A stretch of 64,000 nt of DNA from Paenibacillus sp. FSL H8-0548 (GCF_038630985.1 NZ_CP152049.1:6621001-6685000); one strand, 5' to 3'; shown: positions 17,017-27,465, counted from the first letter of the stretch. Made by a program: numbers and translations. The notes: a model not told the origin generated them from the sequence alone.

Positions 17017-18198
17017 CTATAACGTGTTCGTTTTCAGTTGATCCAGCACCTCCGTAATCGTCGACGTCGGAATCGCAAAGCCAATGCCCTGTGCCTCCGA
17101 GTTAACCGCTGTATTAATGCCGATGACTTCCCCGTTCTCGTTAAGAAGCGGTCCTCCAGAATTGCCCGGGTTGATCGATGCATCGGTTTGCAGCAAATGC
17201 TTATATTCATGATTGCCCTGCTCATCAGCAATGGTAATCGGACGTTCCTTCGCACTCAAAACTCCCATCGTCAGCGTTTGGTCAAAGCCGTAAGGATTGC
17301 CAATCGCGATGACCCAATCGCCGATCTGTGTTGCATCAGAGTCTCCCAGCGTTAAAGATGGAAAGGCTTTGCCGTCCGTGCTCTCTATCTTCAGTACAGC
17401 TAAGTCAAGCTCATAGCTGGAACCAAGGACCTTTGCGGTAAAAGGCTCCTCGTAGCCTTGCACCGTAACCTTTACTTCCGCAGCATCAGCAATCACATGC
17501 TGATTGGTCAGAATATAACCACCTTCTTCGAAGAAAAACCCGGTGCCGGAGCCTACAAGCGCAAGTTCAGCGGCACTTTGCTCTTGTTCCTGCTGCTGCT
17601 GCTGCTCCTGCTGTTGTCCGCCTCTGCCGGATTGACCGCCGCCAAAAAACTGACGGAATTCCGGATTATCGAACATGGAGGTGCTGCGCTCCGGCTCAGC
17701 ATAGTTTTCTATTTTCACCACTGCCGGGCTTGTTGCCGCATAAACAGAGGCAATATCCTCGCTTGTACTAAGCGATGCTGTTGATAAGCCAGCAGCCTGC
17801 TGCGCAGAGCTGCTCACAATACTTGTACCCGACGTAGGGGCTGCCTGCTCTGCTCCGCTGAATACATTGTTTTTATCGGCCATGTACGCGAAGCCGCCAA
17901 CGACCATCGCTCCGATTAAAAATGATGCCAGCAGCGTCTTGGGCGAGCCGCCGCCTGAGCGCTTCTTCTTCCTTCCAGACACATCATTCATTGAGCCATT
18001 CGGATTTTCCTGAAGCTTAAGCTCCTTCTCGTATAATGCTTTCATATCGTTAGTCGATTTAGTAGAAGTAGATTCATAGATATAAGTAGTGAAAGCACTC
18101 GGGCTCGTGGAAGTAGATGTATGATTAGCATTGTCAGCATCAGAACTTATGTCATGGTCGGCATCCATACGTTTGTTTTCCTCGTTCATGGTGATCAT
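17017..18198 (-). CDS. Membrane-anchored S1C (HtrA/DegP-like) serine protease lacking PDZ
   Basis: A 393-residue trypsin-like protease. A 90-residue Ser/Thr-rich cytoplasmic N-terminus precedes one membrane segment (about 88-105, LLASFLIGAMVVGGFAYMAD). Then come a Gln/Glu-rich linker (about 188-208) and the protease domain with H234 (TNQHVIADA), D265 (ELDLAVLKI) and S347 (NPGNSGGPL). Family members usually carry one or two PDZ domains after the protease. Here the protein ends about 45 residues after the active serine and a terminator follows, so PDZ is absent by design or old truncation. It probably handles misfolded secreted proteins and lies next to the sigW envelope-stress genes. Confidence 0.88.
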   Translation of the reverse strand: MITMNEENKRMDADHDISSDADNANHTSTSTSPSAFTTYIYESTSTKSTNDMKALYEKELKLQENPNGSMNDVSGRKKKRSGGGSPKTLLASFLIGAMVVGGFAYMADKNNVFSGAEQAAPTSGTSIVSSSAQQAAGLSTASLSTSEDIASVYAATSPAVVKIENYAEPERSTSMFDNPEFRQFFGGGQSGRGGQQQEQQQQQEQEQSAAELALVGSGTGFFFEEGGYILTNQHVIADAAEVKVTVQGYEEPFTAKVLGSSYELDLAVLKIESTDGKAFPSLTLGDSDATQIGDWVIAIGNPYGFDQTLTMGVLSAKERPITIADEQGNHEYKHLLQTDASINPGNSGGPLLNENGEVIGINTAVNSEAQGIGFAIPTSTITEVLDQLKTNTL

Positions 18199-18342
18199 CC
18201 TCTCAAATGTAGGTGTCTGTTTCCTATGTACCTATCATGCAGGATGTACCTTAAAGGAAACTTAAGCCGTTTATAAATAAACATAAGAATATGAGTTTCA
18301 ATAACTCCATCTCATCCCTATCCCTCCCCCTCCTCTTCCCCG

Positions 18343-18531
18343 CCTACAATGTACTTTATGCAACAGAAACCTCACATGAAAGCAGATTCGTCGGGCTACA
18401 ATGTAATTATGCAGTAGAATAGTGGTCCAACGAGTGAATATACGATAAAAGCAGCAAATCCGTTGTAATAAGTGCAGCGTACGATAAGCTCGAGCCTAGT
18501 ATCACCCATTCCGTTGTATAAAGTACAATGC
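18343..18531. repeat. Four copies of a short palindrome-forming intergenic repeat
   Basis: Related motifs lie at 18343-18365 and 18395-18417 (CTACAATGTA.TTATGCA form) and, inverted, at 18461-18479 and 18512-18531 (CGTTGTA.TAAGTRCA form). They sit in the noncoding stretch upstream of the protease gene. Function unknown. Confidence 0.5.
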
Positions 18532-18563
18532 GGTCTCGCATTTGGTCCGTTATCTCAAGAACA

Positions 18564-18757
18564 AAATCACCCTTACGGGTAATTGGAAATCGCAGACGTA
18601 TCAGCTCACACTTCTAACGGAAACCAAAGACGCTAACCCAAAATGCAACTTTAGCGTCTCTGGTTTCCGTTAGCTTTCGTTGTCCGCTCTCCGGCTGCTT
18701 GCGCAGCAGCATCCTTATCAACAGGTACGGAGAATGAATAATTTCCTATACAATAAA
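18564..18757. repeat. Long palindromic intergenic repeat, copy A
   Basis: About 195 bases shared with copy B at 24269-24587. It includes CACCCTTA.GG, GGAAATCGCAGACG and a hairpin from CTAACGGAAACC (18614) to GGTTTCCGTTAG (about 18675) with an inner AGACGCTAA/TTTAGCGTCT stem. The tail CTCTCCGGCTGC and TATCAACAGGT is also shared. It is noncoding and lies downstream of the SLH protein gene. Confidence 0.7.
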
Positions 18758-18796
18758 AAAACCGCACCGCCTTTTAATGAAAGGCGATGCGGTCCT
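18757..18796 (-). terminator. Terminator of the SLH protein gene
   Basis: Minus strand: GGACCGCATCGCCTTTC and its near complement, followed by TTTTTTTA. It starts 14 bases past the stop codon. Confidence 0.85.
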
Positions 18797-18809
18797 AACG
18801 CTAATTATT

Positions 18810-21800
18810 TTATGCCATTAGTTGTATCAATTTAGCCAGCATTTTAGCAGCTTCCTCACGGGTAGCAGCATCCTTTGGAGCAAAGCTGTTGCCTTCGTTG
18901 TTCCCAGCAGGCTTTCCGTTAATAATGCCTGCTTGCTGCACAGCTGCTGCCGCTTCCTTAGCAAATGCGCTAATCGACGAATCATCTACAAACGATTGAG
19001 CGTTCGTATTCGACGGCAATGTAAAGCTCATGACATCAGCAAACCTTACGATCATAGCTACCAGCTGCTCGCGGCTAATGTTAGCCTGCGGTTCAAACAC
19101 TCCGTTGCCAGTACCTCCAGTAATTCCTTTATCAGAAGCCCACGCCACTGCTCCCGCATAATAGTCGGAAGGCGATACATCAGTAAAGCTTGATGAAGTA
19201 TAGCTATCTAGCTCAGCCCCTGCAATCCTGGCAAGAATGAGTGTGAAATCTGCTCTCGATATGTTTGCCTTCGGCACAAATCGATCATTGCCCATTCCTC
19301 CAATTATATTTCTAGAGGATAGATACATAATGGAATCCTTCGCAAAGCTTGCTGCCGTATCGGTAAAGGTTACGTGATTGTAGCCGATGCCATACGTCGA
19401 GAAATGGTTGACCGTGAAATACAGCTGTCCTGTCAGCGCATCGTATACGCTGTTAGAAACGACAACAGGCTGGCCATCCTCCGCAAAATAATAAATCACA
19501 ATCGCCTGGCTATCTTCGCCTGCTTGGAGCGTGTAAGGGATGCTTATACGTACTTTCCCACCCAATAGATCGGTTACAGCTGTATTGCCCGCTGTGATCG
19601 TAAGCTCATACGCTGGATGACTGCCAATGGCTGCCCTCTCTGAATCGGATAACTTAGACACATCTTCTTTTTTTATCGCAAAGGAAAGCTCTCCCGCTCC
19701 TGCCGCTGCCGCTGCCGTTAATGTATCAATAGCCTTAGAGTCAAAGGAAACGGCCCCAAGTCCCCCATTTATGCTGAGGGATACGAGTCCTTTTGATGCA
19801 ATTAGAGCTATCGCCTGCTCCTCGAATCGAATCGTTGCAGACTCGGCATTCGCATTTCTATCTACTGTAAATTCCACAGCTCCAGGCTTGCCGTTTGCCG
19901 CTTTTTCCAGTGCAGCAAGCGTCTCAGCCATTTGGCTTGCCGTTACTTCAGCTGTCGTATTCGAATCGTTATCCGTTTCAGCTTTGATAACCGTTACCGC
20001 CTTCACTGTATCCCCGCTCACAATTGACGTTCCAGCTTGTTCCGGGGTTGGCGTTGGTGTAGGGACTACCGTTCCTGTATCCGGGCCAGTACCCGTGCTG
20101 GCAGGTAAGACCGTAACGATCGTTTCTGCCAAGCCATAGCCATCGGCACTTACTGCCGTAATGACCGCACTTCCAGCAGAAACTGCTGTAACATTGCCAT
20201 TGCCATCCACCTTCGCTACTGCTGCATTGGATGACGACCAAATGACCGATGAAGCACTTCCAGCAGCAGGCCGGGCGACTGCATTCAGCTTACTCGAAGC
20301 ATCGCCAACCTTCATTGATAAAGCTTTTTTATCAACCGTTACTTTCGTAACATTCAGCTGGTATACACCGACTTTGCCGCCAACCTCATAAGCGACTAAT
20401 AATAACGGCATTCCCGTTGGGCTAATATCTGCAGGAATGAACTCCAAACCTTCAGGACCCGTATCGGTATCTAAATTATCCTTGCCTTGACCATCCTTAA
20501 ACTCGCGGGTATTCGTATAATTGGCAAATGTTGCATTAGCCGGGTCCGTCACATCGTAGGTCATGAAGCCCCCGATACGCTCAAGTCCAACAAAAGCCAA
20601 CACTTTATTGCCCACTTTTCCAGTTTTAATATCCTCTGGCTCAGGCCCCTTTTTCCCACTTCGATCATCAAGCGCTGTTTTACTGTTGCTCGTATTGAAG
20701 TAAGCCGGCAGGCGAGCCGCAGTAATCGTTTCAAAATCATTCCCGCTATCATAGACCTGCTCCATCGTGTCCGCATTCCAAACGGAGAAGGAACGGCCGC
20801 CATACATATAAATGCTGTCATTGCCCATATCGCTCGCTACTTCGACGCCATCGTAGGCCGTCTTGCCACTTAAGAAAATAGCAGCCGCAGAAGCAGGATC
20901 AAGACTGCCCTTCAATGCCCCAATCGTGCTTCCATTCGTGCGATTAGGCCATTCCGTCACATCGCCCTCATTGGCAGTAAATAGATACGTTTGTCCATTG
21001 ATCGTATGTGACGCGATGCCGTCAGGCATATACATCCCTTTAAATGGTACATTTTCCAGCTTGATCGCGCCGTCTTTTACAAGATCGAGCGAATTGCGAA
21101 CATCATTGTAATCCTTGAAGCCTAGCGCCTTAACGGCAGTCACTTTACCTGTCGCAATATCAATAATAGCGATTGCGTTATTTTCCTGCAGTGACACATA
21201 AGCGGTCTTATTGTCCTCGGAGAGAGTAATGTATTCTGGCTCAAAATCAAATATCGCGTCCGCTTTCGTACCGCTTGTTTTAATTTTCCCGTCAGCCGGA
21301 TCAGCCAGTCCGCGAATATGCACACCATCCTCAATTACGGAAGGATCATCGAACAATACCTGTGTAACCGTATTGGTTTCCGTGTTGACGATCGTCACGC
21401 TGCCCTTCGGATCAGTCGTGCCAGAACGCGGCTCCGCTTCATCTGCAGTCAGAATATATTTGCCATCGGATGTCGATTTAATCATATCCGGCTGCACGCC
21501 TGCCATGTAAGACGCAAGCAAATTGCCATCGTAGTCAAGTACAAGTATTTTGCCCGATTTAAGCGCATCCGCCTCTTGAACAGTAACCGAAACACGCTTA
21601 GTCGTCGTATTAATATCTACACTAGTCAAGTCTCCATATAGAAAACCTTCTGTCTCAGCGAGCTGCTGCACCGCAATGGTCTTCTCTTTGTTCAAATTTC
21701 CATTTCCGCTTCCTAAGCTTACAATATCCAAGCTTGGAGGATTTCCAGAGCCATTCACCAAATAAAATTTTCCATTATCCTTGTTAAATTTAACGATCTC

Positions 21801-24125
21801 AGCAACGCCGCCATCCTTATTGGAGAGACCTACGGAATATTCTCCTATCTTGGAAATATTCAATGTATCATTAAACTCGGCAGAAGCAGGTTTTATAACC
21901 AAATCAGCACTTGCGTTTGCTATCGCCAGTCGTACATTGCTGCTATACACGCCAATTACACCGGTTGCTTCAAGCGTGTCACCAATTGCAGTGCTAGGGA
22001 AAGCTCCGTTAACGTACAAAATCATATCATTGTCGAGCTTAATCGTTTTGGCTGCCGCATCAACAACCTCTACTTTGCCCGTAGTCGTTACTCTTCTGCC
22101 ATACCTCTCAGTCGTTACTGAGCTTAGCTTGTCTACAACAAGCATCGATCCGTCAAACGTATCGTCCACAGTCAGACTATATACGTTGTTGTTTAGCCTT
22201 GCTACCACTGGATTTCCTTTCACACGAACCTCGCCTTCATGAAGACCTGCCACGCCGCTTACCCTGACTTCTGCTCCCACCGGAATCGAAGGGTCCATGC
22301 CTTCTACTGCGATCGCTCCCGTGAACGATTGAATATATCGCACCGCTTCAGCTTGGCTGTTATCGGATTTTACGGGAGGCGTCGTCACCAGTCCCTCGAC
22401 TGTAACACTCGTATCCGCCGTAAGCTTCTGAAGCGAGCCGATGAGCTTAACGAAGTCCGTGATCACCTCTACGTCACCTTCGGCTTGTCCAGAACTTGTC
22501 GGCGATGGATCAACGATCGTGAAATCTGCGGCATTATTGTTGGAATCCTGATAATTAATGCGCCGTACTCCTTTGACAGCAGCTGGCAGCGATGCTCCAT
22601 CGCCTATCGGAGTTCCTTCATGCAGCAAAGTCTTAACTGCTCCGAAGCCTACTGCATCAATGACTGCTGAAGAAGAGTAAGCTCCTTGAAACAACTCAAC
22701 CGTTCCATCGGTATCTGACATGCCTATCGATTGCTCTTTTGTACTTGCATATGCATCGGCATAATAAGCTGACCCATAATTTTTGTCACCTGTATTTCCC
22801 CATGTCGCTTCTAGTCGAACAAGATAATAATCGTTAGGGCCAATGACCGCATCTTCAGAAAAATCGAAGCCTTGAACGGTTGTCGCTCCTTTATTGCTAT
22901 ACCTTAAATGATAACCCGCTAACGAGATAGGCTGGGCTGTCGGATTGTAAAGCTCAATGAAATCATATAGAAACGGCGCTGCGACAGGAGGGGTTTCTTT
23001 ATTGATTTTCCCGCCGCCTCCATATACTTCATTAATAAGCAGATGGTTTGCAGCTGCAATCTCTGATTTAATCGTAAGCGTGAAAGTTTTGTCCACGGTC
23101 AGCGGGGTTCCTGAGGTGCTGTCTGTTACGGTAATGTTCACAGCCGCTTGTGATACAGCTGTTACCGGTGTCCCAGCAAGCTCGCCATTCGCTTGAAGGC
23201 TGAGCCCTTCAGGCAAGCCTGTTGCAGTAAAGGTATAGGGTGCTGTTCCACCCGTTGCTTGCAGCGCAGCAGAATAGGCCGACCCGACATATCCGTCAGA
23301 AAGCACCGTCGTACTAATCGCAAGCGGCAGAACGACTCCAGCCCCCCATGGACCGTCAGCGCCGCTTCGTGGTGCTACTGAAGGCAGAGACTCTACAGCT
23401 GCACCTTTATAATCAATTTGCTTAAAGTCCTTTTTATTATTATCTGTATCTATGAAATCGGTGCGGCGAATCGCCTTTTGCTTCGAAGTACCTTCATTAT
23501 CACCAGTTGGAAATTCATTTTCGTATCCATCGATATTGCTGCCCGCATCATTGCTTCCGGAACCAACCATATCGACATAGCCGTCCGGCAGCGTTAAAAA
23601 GGGATTAGCCTCTGTAAGCAAGGTCTGATTACTCATCAGAGCAACCTTCAGTCCTTTGTTATTAATAAAACGCTCCCATGACAGATCGCCTTTATTGGTA
23701 AGATCAACCTTTGCAGCTTGTTTCCCTGTAGCGGCTCCTTTAATCAGAAAGGAGGAGTACGCTTTTATCGTACCTGTGAGATTAAGCTTTTCCCATGCCT
23801 TAGTAGGACCTGTAGTATCTTTATTGCCACGGTCTGCGTACTGCAACGACCATCCTGAGAGATCAATATCACTATCTGTAGGATTATAAAGCTCAATAAA
23901 GCCGTGGGATATCGGAACATCAGTATCTACAGCCAAGCCCCCGCCGTACACTTGATTAATGATCACATGAGGAACAGCATGGCTATAAACTTGGTTAGCC
24001 GTGTAAGGGGTCCCTGCTTGCTCCAAGCCTGCGGCAGCCATAACCGGTCCGCCCGCCAGTGCCATGCTTGCTGTAATTTCAGCAGCTAACAAAAAGGATA
24101 TCAACCTTCTACTATAGATCTTCAA
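18810..24125 (-). CDS. Large SLH-anchored multidomain surface protein (lamin-tail, choice-of-anchor I)
   Basis: A 1771-residue exported protein starting at a TTG preceded by GGGAGTGA. A signal peptide (about 1-30) leads into a lamin-tail domain (about 50-190), a putative Ig domain (about 265-355) and a second lamin-tail domain (about 360-490). Then come an OB-fold nucleic-acid-binding-like region (about 555-760), a long beta-propeller of the choice-of-anchor I / alkaline-phosphatase-like type (about 780-1290), a Big2 Ig-like domain and a Thr/Pro linker. Three C-terminal SLH repeats (about 1590-1771) bind secondary wall polymer. Relatives are often annotated as extracellular nuclease/phosphatase-like proteins induced by phosphate limitation, but no active site is certain here. 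The SLH repeats fix it to the cell surface. Confidence 0.88.
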   Translation of the reverse strand: MKIYSRRLISFLLAAEITASMALAGGPVMAAAGLEQAGTPYTANQVYSHAVPHVIINQVYGGGLAVDTDVPISHGFIELYNPTDSDIDLSGWSLQYADRGNKDTTGPTKAWEKLNLTGTIKAYSSFLIKGAATGKQAAKVDLTNKGDLSWERFINNKGLKVALMSNQTLLTEANPFLTLPDGYVDMVGSGSNDAGSNIDGYENEFPTGDNEGTSKQKAIRRTDFIDTDNNKKDFKQIDYKGAAVESLPSVAPRSGADGPWGAGVVLPLAISTTVLSDGYVGSAYSAALQATGGTAPYTFTATGLPEGLSLQANGELAGTPVTAVSQAAVNITVTDSTSGTPLTVDKTFTLTIKSEIAAANHLLINEVYGGGGKINKETPPVAAPFLYDFIELYNPTAQPISLAGYHLRYSNKGATTVQGFDFSEDAVIGPNDYYLVRLEATWGNTGDKNYGSAYYADAYASTKEQSIGMSDTDGTVELFQGAYSSSAVIDAVGFGAVKTLLHEGTPIGDGASLPAAVKGVRRINYQDSNNNAADFTIVDPSPTSSGQAEGDVEVITDFVKLIGSLQKLTADTSVTVEGLVTTPPVKSDNSQAEAVRYIQSFTGAIAVEGMDPSIPVGAEVRVSGVAGLHEGEVRVKGNPVVARLNNNVYSLTVDDTFDGSMLVVDKLSSVTTERYGRRVTTTGKVEVVDAAAKTIKLDNDMILYVNGAFPSTAIGDTLEATGVIGVYSSNVRLAIANASADLVIKPASAEFNDTLNISKIGEYSVGLSNKDGGVAEIVKFNKDNGKFYLVNGSGNPPSLDIVSLGSGNGNLNKEKTIAVQQLAETEGFLYGDLTSVDINTTTKRVSVTVQEADALKSGKILVLDYDGNLLASYMAGVQPDMIKSTSDGKYILTADEAEPRSGTTDPKGSVTIVNTETNTVTQVLFDDPSVIEDGVHIRGLADPADGKIKTSGTKADAIFDFEPEYITLSEDNKTAYVSLQENNAIAIIDIATGKVTAVKALGFKDYNDVRNSLDLVKDGAIKLENVPFKGMYMPDGIASHTINGQTYLFTANEGDVTEWPNRTNGSTIGALKGSLDPASAAAIFLSGKTAYDGVEVASDMGNDSIYMYGGRSFSVWNADTMEQVYDSGNDFETITAARLPAYFNTSNSKTALDDRSGKKGPEPEDIKTGKVGNKVLAFVGLERIGGFMTYDVTDPANATFANYTNTREFKDGQGKDNLDTDTGPEGLEFIPADISPTGMPLLLVAYEVGGKVGVYQLNVTKVTVDKKALSMKVGDASSKLNAVARPAAGSASSVIWSSSNAAVAKVDGNGNVTAVSAGSAVITAVSADGYGLAETIVTVLPASTGTGPDTGTVVPTPTPTPEQAGTSIVSGDTVKAVTVIKAETDNDSNTTAEVTASQMAETLAALEKAANGKPGAVEFTVDRNANAESATIRFEEQAIALIASKGLVSLSINGGLGAVSFDSKAIDTLTAAAAAGAGELSFAIKKEDVSKLSDSERAAIGSHPAYELTITAGNTAVTDLLGGKVRISIPYTLQAGEDSQAIVIYYFAEDGQPVVVSNSVYDALTGQLYFTVNHFSTYGIGYNHVTFTDTAASFAKDSIMYLSSRNIIGGMGNDRFVPKANISRADFTLILARIAGAELDSYTSSSFTDVSPSDYYAGAVAWASDKGITGGTGNGVFEPQANISREQLVAMIVRFADVMSFTLPSNTNAQSFVDDSSISAFAKEAAAAVQQAGIINGKPAGNNEGNSFAPKDAATREEAAKMLAKLIQLMA

Positions 24126-24268
24126 GAATGACTCACTCCCATTTCTCCTAAGTTATCCCTAATTGTAAAGATAAAATATCATGAGAGGATCAAGCTTTCG
24201 TTAAGGTTCCGTAAATGGACGGTGTAAAATGGGGACATGCGTATTTCTGAGCACAGCGTGCACGAACT

Positions 24269-24587
24269 AAATCACCCTTAGGGTGATTGGAAATCGCAGA
24301 CGCGTCAGTCACACTTCTAACGGAAACCACAGACGCTAAATCGCCTTTATTTTTCATTTCAGGATTCTAACGGAAACACGGGCCTCTATTTGTAGTCTAC
24401 ATGCCGAATCTCGCTTCATTTCTGCGCAATAGAGTCTCCCACTTCCGTTAAAATGTGACGCTAACCAAAAATCGAACTTTAGCGTCTCTGATTTCCGTTA
24501 GCTTTCGTTATCTGCTCTCCGGCTGCCGCCGCAGCATCGTTATCAACAGGTTCTGAGAATCCATAGTTCCCTATGCAACAAAAAAAT
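24269..24587. repeat. Long palindromic intergenic repeat, copy B (expanded)
   Basis: The same unit as 18564-18757 and in the same orientation, but its central hairpin is expanded by roughly 120 bases carrying further CTAACGGAAA-type sequence. It lies between ppc and the SLH protein gene, so the two copies flank that gene as direct repeats about 5.7 kb apart. Confidence 0.7.
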
Positions 24588-24627
24588 AGCCAGTCACAGT
24601 GTTGGCACCATGACTAGCTATTTTTAT
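24580..24627. terminator. Bidirectional terminator between ppc and the SLH gene
   Basis: The hairpin AAATAGCCAGTCA...TGACTAGCTATTT is flanked by an A-run on one side and a T-run on the other. It should terminate ppc on the minus strand. Confidence 0.85.
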
Positions 24628-24660
24628 ATCGTTTGCCTACTAGGAGGCTGGCTTGTCTTA

Positions 24661-27465
24661 TCAGCCCGTGTTCCGAAGGCCGGCAGCAATGCCGTTGATC
24701 GTCAGAAGCACCTCACGGAGCAGCTCTTGATCATCCTCTTCATTATCACGCAGCGCACGAAGCTCCGTTAGCAATTGAACTTGCAGGTAGCTGAGCGGAT
24801 CTACATACGGATTGCGCAAACGAATCGATTCTTGAATAACAGGTACATTATCCAAAATTTCCGTTTGGCCCGTAATGCTCAAAATAAGATTTGATGTAAG
24901 CTCGTACTCTTGTTCGATTTGCTCAAAAATACGATCGCGAACCGTTTGATCCTTAATCATATCCGCATATTCCTTCGCAATAACCAAATCTGCCTTAGCA
25001 AGCGCCATTTGCAGATTGTCGATCAGCGAACGGAAGAACGGGAACTTCTCGTACATCGTACTCAGCGTCTTCATCTTCTCTTTGTCATCGCCTGCATATT
25101 GGTTCAGCGCTGTACCGGCTGCATACCAAGCTGGCAGTAAATAACGGCTTTGCGTCCATGCGAATACCCAAGGAATCGCACGTAAATCCTCAAAGCGATC
25201 GCTATTTTTGCGTTTAGAAGGACGGGAGCCAATATTAAGCTCGCCAACCTCTGGCAAAGGTGTAGACTCCTTGAAGTAAGTCAAGAAATCTGGATCACGG
25301 AAAATAAGATCCTGATATTTCTCAAGCGCCGTTTCCGAAATCGAGCGTGAAATTTCATCCCACGCCGCTTCCTCCTGCGGAGCCTGCTCTGGATATTTCG
25401 CCAAGCGAGCTGCCGTAATAAGCGCCCAGGTCGCTTGCTCTAAGCTGCGGTAAGCGATCCCTTGCATGGAATAACGAGAAGAGAGAACCTCGCCTTGCTC
25501 GGTAATTTTGATGCCACCGCCAACCGTGTGAGGCGGCTGCGCCAGAATACTGCGGTTAAGCGGCATTCCGCCACGACCAAGTGCTCCTCCGCGTCCGTGG
25601 AAAAACTTCAATTTCACATCATATTCGTTGCCGGCAGCCGTAATATCATTCAGTGCTACGCGCAGCTCCCAGTTCGCTGTAACCACGCCGCCATCCTTGT
25701 TGCTATCGGAGTAACCAAGCATAATTTCATGCAAATTGCCGCGAGCCTCTACCGCTTGACGATAGATCGGCATTTCAAACAGCTGTTTCATAATTGCAGG
25801 TGCCGCATGAAGATCATCGATCGTCTCAAATAACGGTACGGATTGCAATGTGCAGCGGATCGTGCCGTCAGCTTCCTTGCGGAACAGGCCAACTTCCTTC
25901 GCGAACACCATAACCTCAAGCATGTCGCTTGCTGCTTCCGTCATACTAATGAGGTAGCTGGATATGCACTCAACGCCAAATTCCTGCTGCGCACGATAAA
26001 TCGTATGGTAAACATCCAAGCATTCACGGGTAGAATCTGTATAATCCAGGTGACCAGAGGTTAGAGGCCTTGGATCATTCAAAAGACTGTGGAGCAGATT
26101 AGTTTTCTCTTCTTCCGGAAGCGATGCGTAATCCGCAACAACATTCATTTTCGCCAAAATCTCAGTCATCGCATTCTCATGCTCTTGACTGTGCTGACGA
26201 ACATCAAGCGCCATAAGGTGGAAGCCGAACAGCTCTACTTGACGAATAAGCTTAGCTAGTGCCGTATCTGCCACATAGTCTGCAAAATGATGACGCAGGC
26301 TGCGGTCAATAATGAGCAGCTCCTCGCGAAGCTCATCTGGATGGTTATAGCGCATTGGCGAACCTTTAAGCGATTCATCGCGCGTATTAGCCAGCTTTTC
26401 CAGCATGAAGCCCAGCTTGATACGGTAAGGCTCCTTCGTATTTCTCCACAGATCAACGCATTTCAGCTCGACATGCTCGCGGTCCAAACGAACCGATTCC
26501 ACAAGTTCAGCCGATACCTCGATTAAATTTGTACTGAAGCTGAGCAGCTCTACAAGCTCTTCAAGCTTCTCCTCATACTTGCGGATGGCTAGTTGACGGT
26601 GCAGATTCAACGTCTCCCAAGTAACCTTCGAGGTTACGGATGGGTTGCCATCACGGTCGCCGCCGATCCATGAGCCGAAGCGCAAGTAATCAGGCACATG
26701 CCAGTTTTCATCCGGGTAATATTTGTTTAGGCAGCGCTCTAGCTCCTCGTATACATTTGGCAGCACCTCGAACAAGGTTTCGTCAAAATAATACAAGCCA
26801 TTGCGAACCTCATCGATAACAGTCGGCTTGCGATCACGCAGCTCATCGGTTTGCCACAAAATAAGAACCTCATTCATGAGCTTCTCACGCAGCTTCTCGC
26901 GCTCGCGGTAAGTCAAGGTAGGATCATCAAGCTCCATGACATCGTTGGCAATGCGTTTATGAATCTCAAGCACTGCACGACGAGTAGCTTCCGTAGGATG
27001 CGCAGTCATAACAAGCTCAAGAGAAATGTTGCTCATAATGTCTTGAACGTCCTCGATAGCAATTCCACGTTCCTTCAAATCTTGAACGGCGCTCTCGATC
27101 GAGCCGCGCTGAACCGTCTCACCAGCAGATACCTCATAGTCGCGTTTCCGTCTAATCCGGTGATTTTGCTCGGCAATATTAACGAGTTGAAAGTAAATAG
27201 CAAAAGCTCTGATGACTTGATGACGGATCTCTGGACTTAAAGAAGAGATATTCCCCTTGAATTGATCAAATATTTCTGGAATAAATTCAGCACGAAGCGC
27301 CTTGCTCTGTTCGCGAATTCGTTCAACGATATCCAGCAGCTCACGACCGCCTTGATGAACAAGAACCTCACCGAGAATATTGCCTAAAAACCGGACATCG
27401 CGTCGCAGCAGATTGTTAGCTTGCTGCCGATTTGTCGTCAAAGTCGATGCAGATTGATCCGACAT
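24661..27465 (-). CDS. ppc: Phosphoenolpyruvate carboxylase
   Basis: Carboxylates PEP to oxaloacetate, replenishing the TCA cycle. Start chosen at the ATG at 27465 (MSDQSAST), which has AGGAGGAACAG just upstream; the 17 residues in front of it lack a better site. The protein has about 934 residues, the normal length. Catalytic signatures are VMTAHPTEATRR, the glycine-rich FHGRGGALGRGG loop and GYSDSNKDGG. The C-terminus ends in a conserved RNTG that contributes to the active or allosteric site. Confidence 0.97.
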   Translation of the reverse strand: MSDQSASTLTTNRQQANNLLRRDVRFLGNILGEVLVHQGGRELLDIVERIREQSKALRAEFIPEIFDQFKGNISSLSPEIRHQVIRAFAIYFQLVNIAEQNHRIRRKRDYEVSAGETVQRGSIESAVQDLKERGIAIEDVQDIMSNISLELVMTAHPTEATRRAVLEIHKRIANDVMELDDPTLTYREREKLREKLMNEVLILWQTDELRDRKPTVIDEVRNGLYYFDETLFEVLPNVYEELERCLNKYYPDENWHVPDYLRFGSWIGGDRDGNPSVTSKVTWETLNLHRQLAIRKYEEKLEELVELLSFSTNLIEVSAELVESVRLDREHVELKCVDLWRNTKEPYRIKLGFMLEKLANTRDESLKGSPMRYNHPDELREELLIIDRSLRHHFADYVADTALAKLIRQVELFGFHLMALDVRQHSQEHENAMTEILAKMNVVADYASLPEEEKTNLLHSLLNDPRPLTSGHLDYTDSTRECLDVYHTIYRAQQEFGVECISSYLISMTEAASDMLEVMVFAKEVGLFRKEADGTIRCTLQSVPLFETIDDLHAAPAIMKQLFEMPIYRQAVEARGNLHEIMLGYSDSNKDGGVVTANWELRVALNDITAAGNEYDVKLKFFHGRGGALGRGGMPLNRSILAQPPHTVGGGIKITEQGEVLSSRYSMQGIAYRSLEQATWALITAARLAKYPEQAPQEEAAWDEISRSISETALEKYQDLIFRDPDFLTYFKESTPLPEVGELNIGSRPSKRKNSDRFEDLRAIPWVFAWTQSRYLLPAWYAAGTALNQYAGDDKEKMKTLSTMYEKFPFFRSLIDNLQMALAKADLVIAKEYADMIKDQTVRDRIFEQIEQEYELTSNLILSITGQTEILDNVPVIQESIRLRNPYVDPLSYLQVQLLTELRALRDNEEDDQELLREVLLTINGIAAGLRNTG

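Noticed and set aside
19627..20139. Plus-strand 170-residue frame
   Set aside because: Antisense shadow of the SLH protein gene; low-complexity Ala/Ser/Val translation and no ribosome site.
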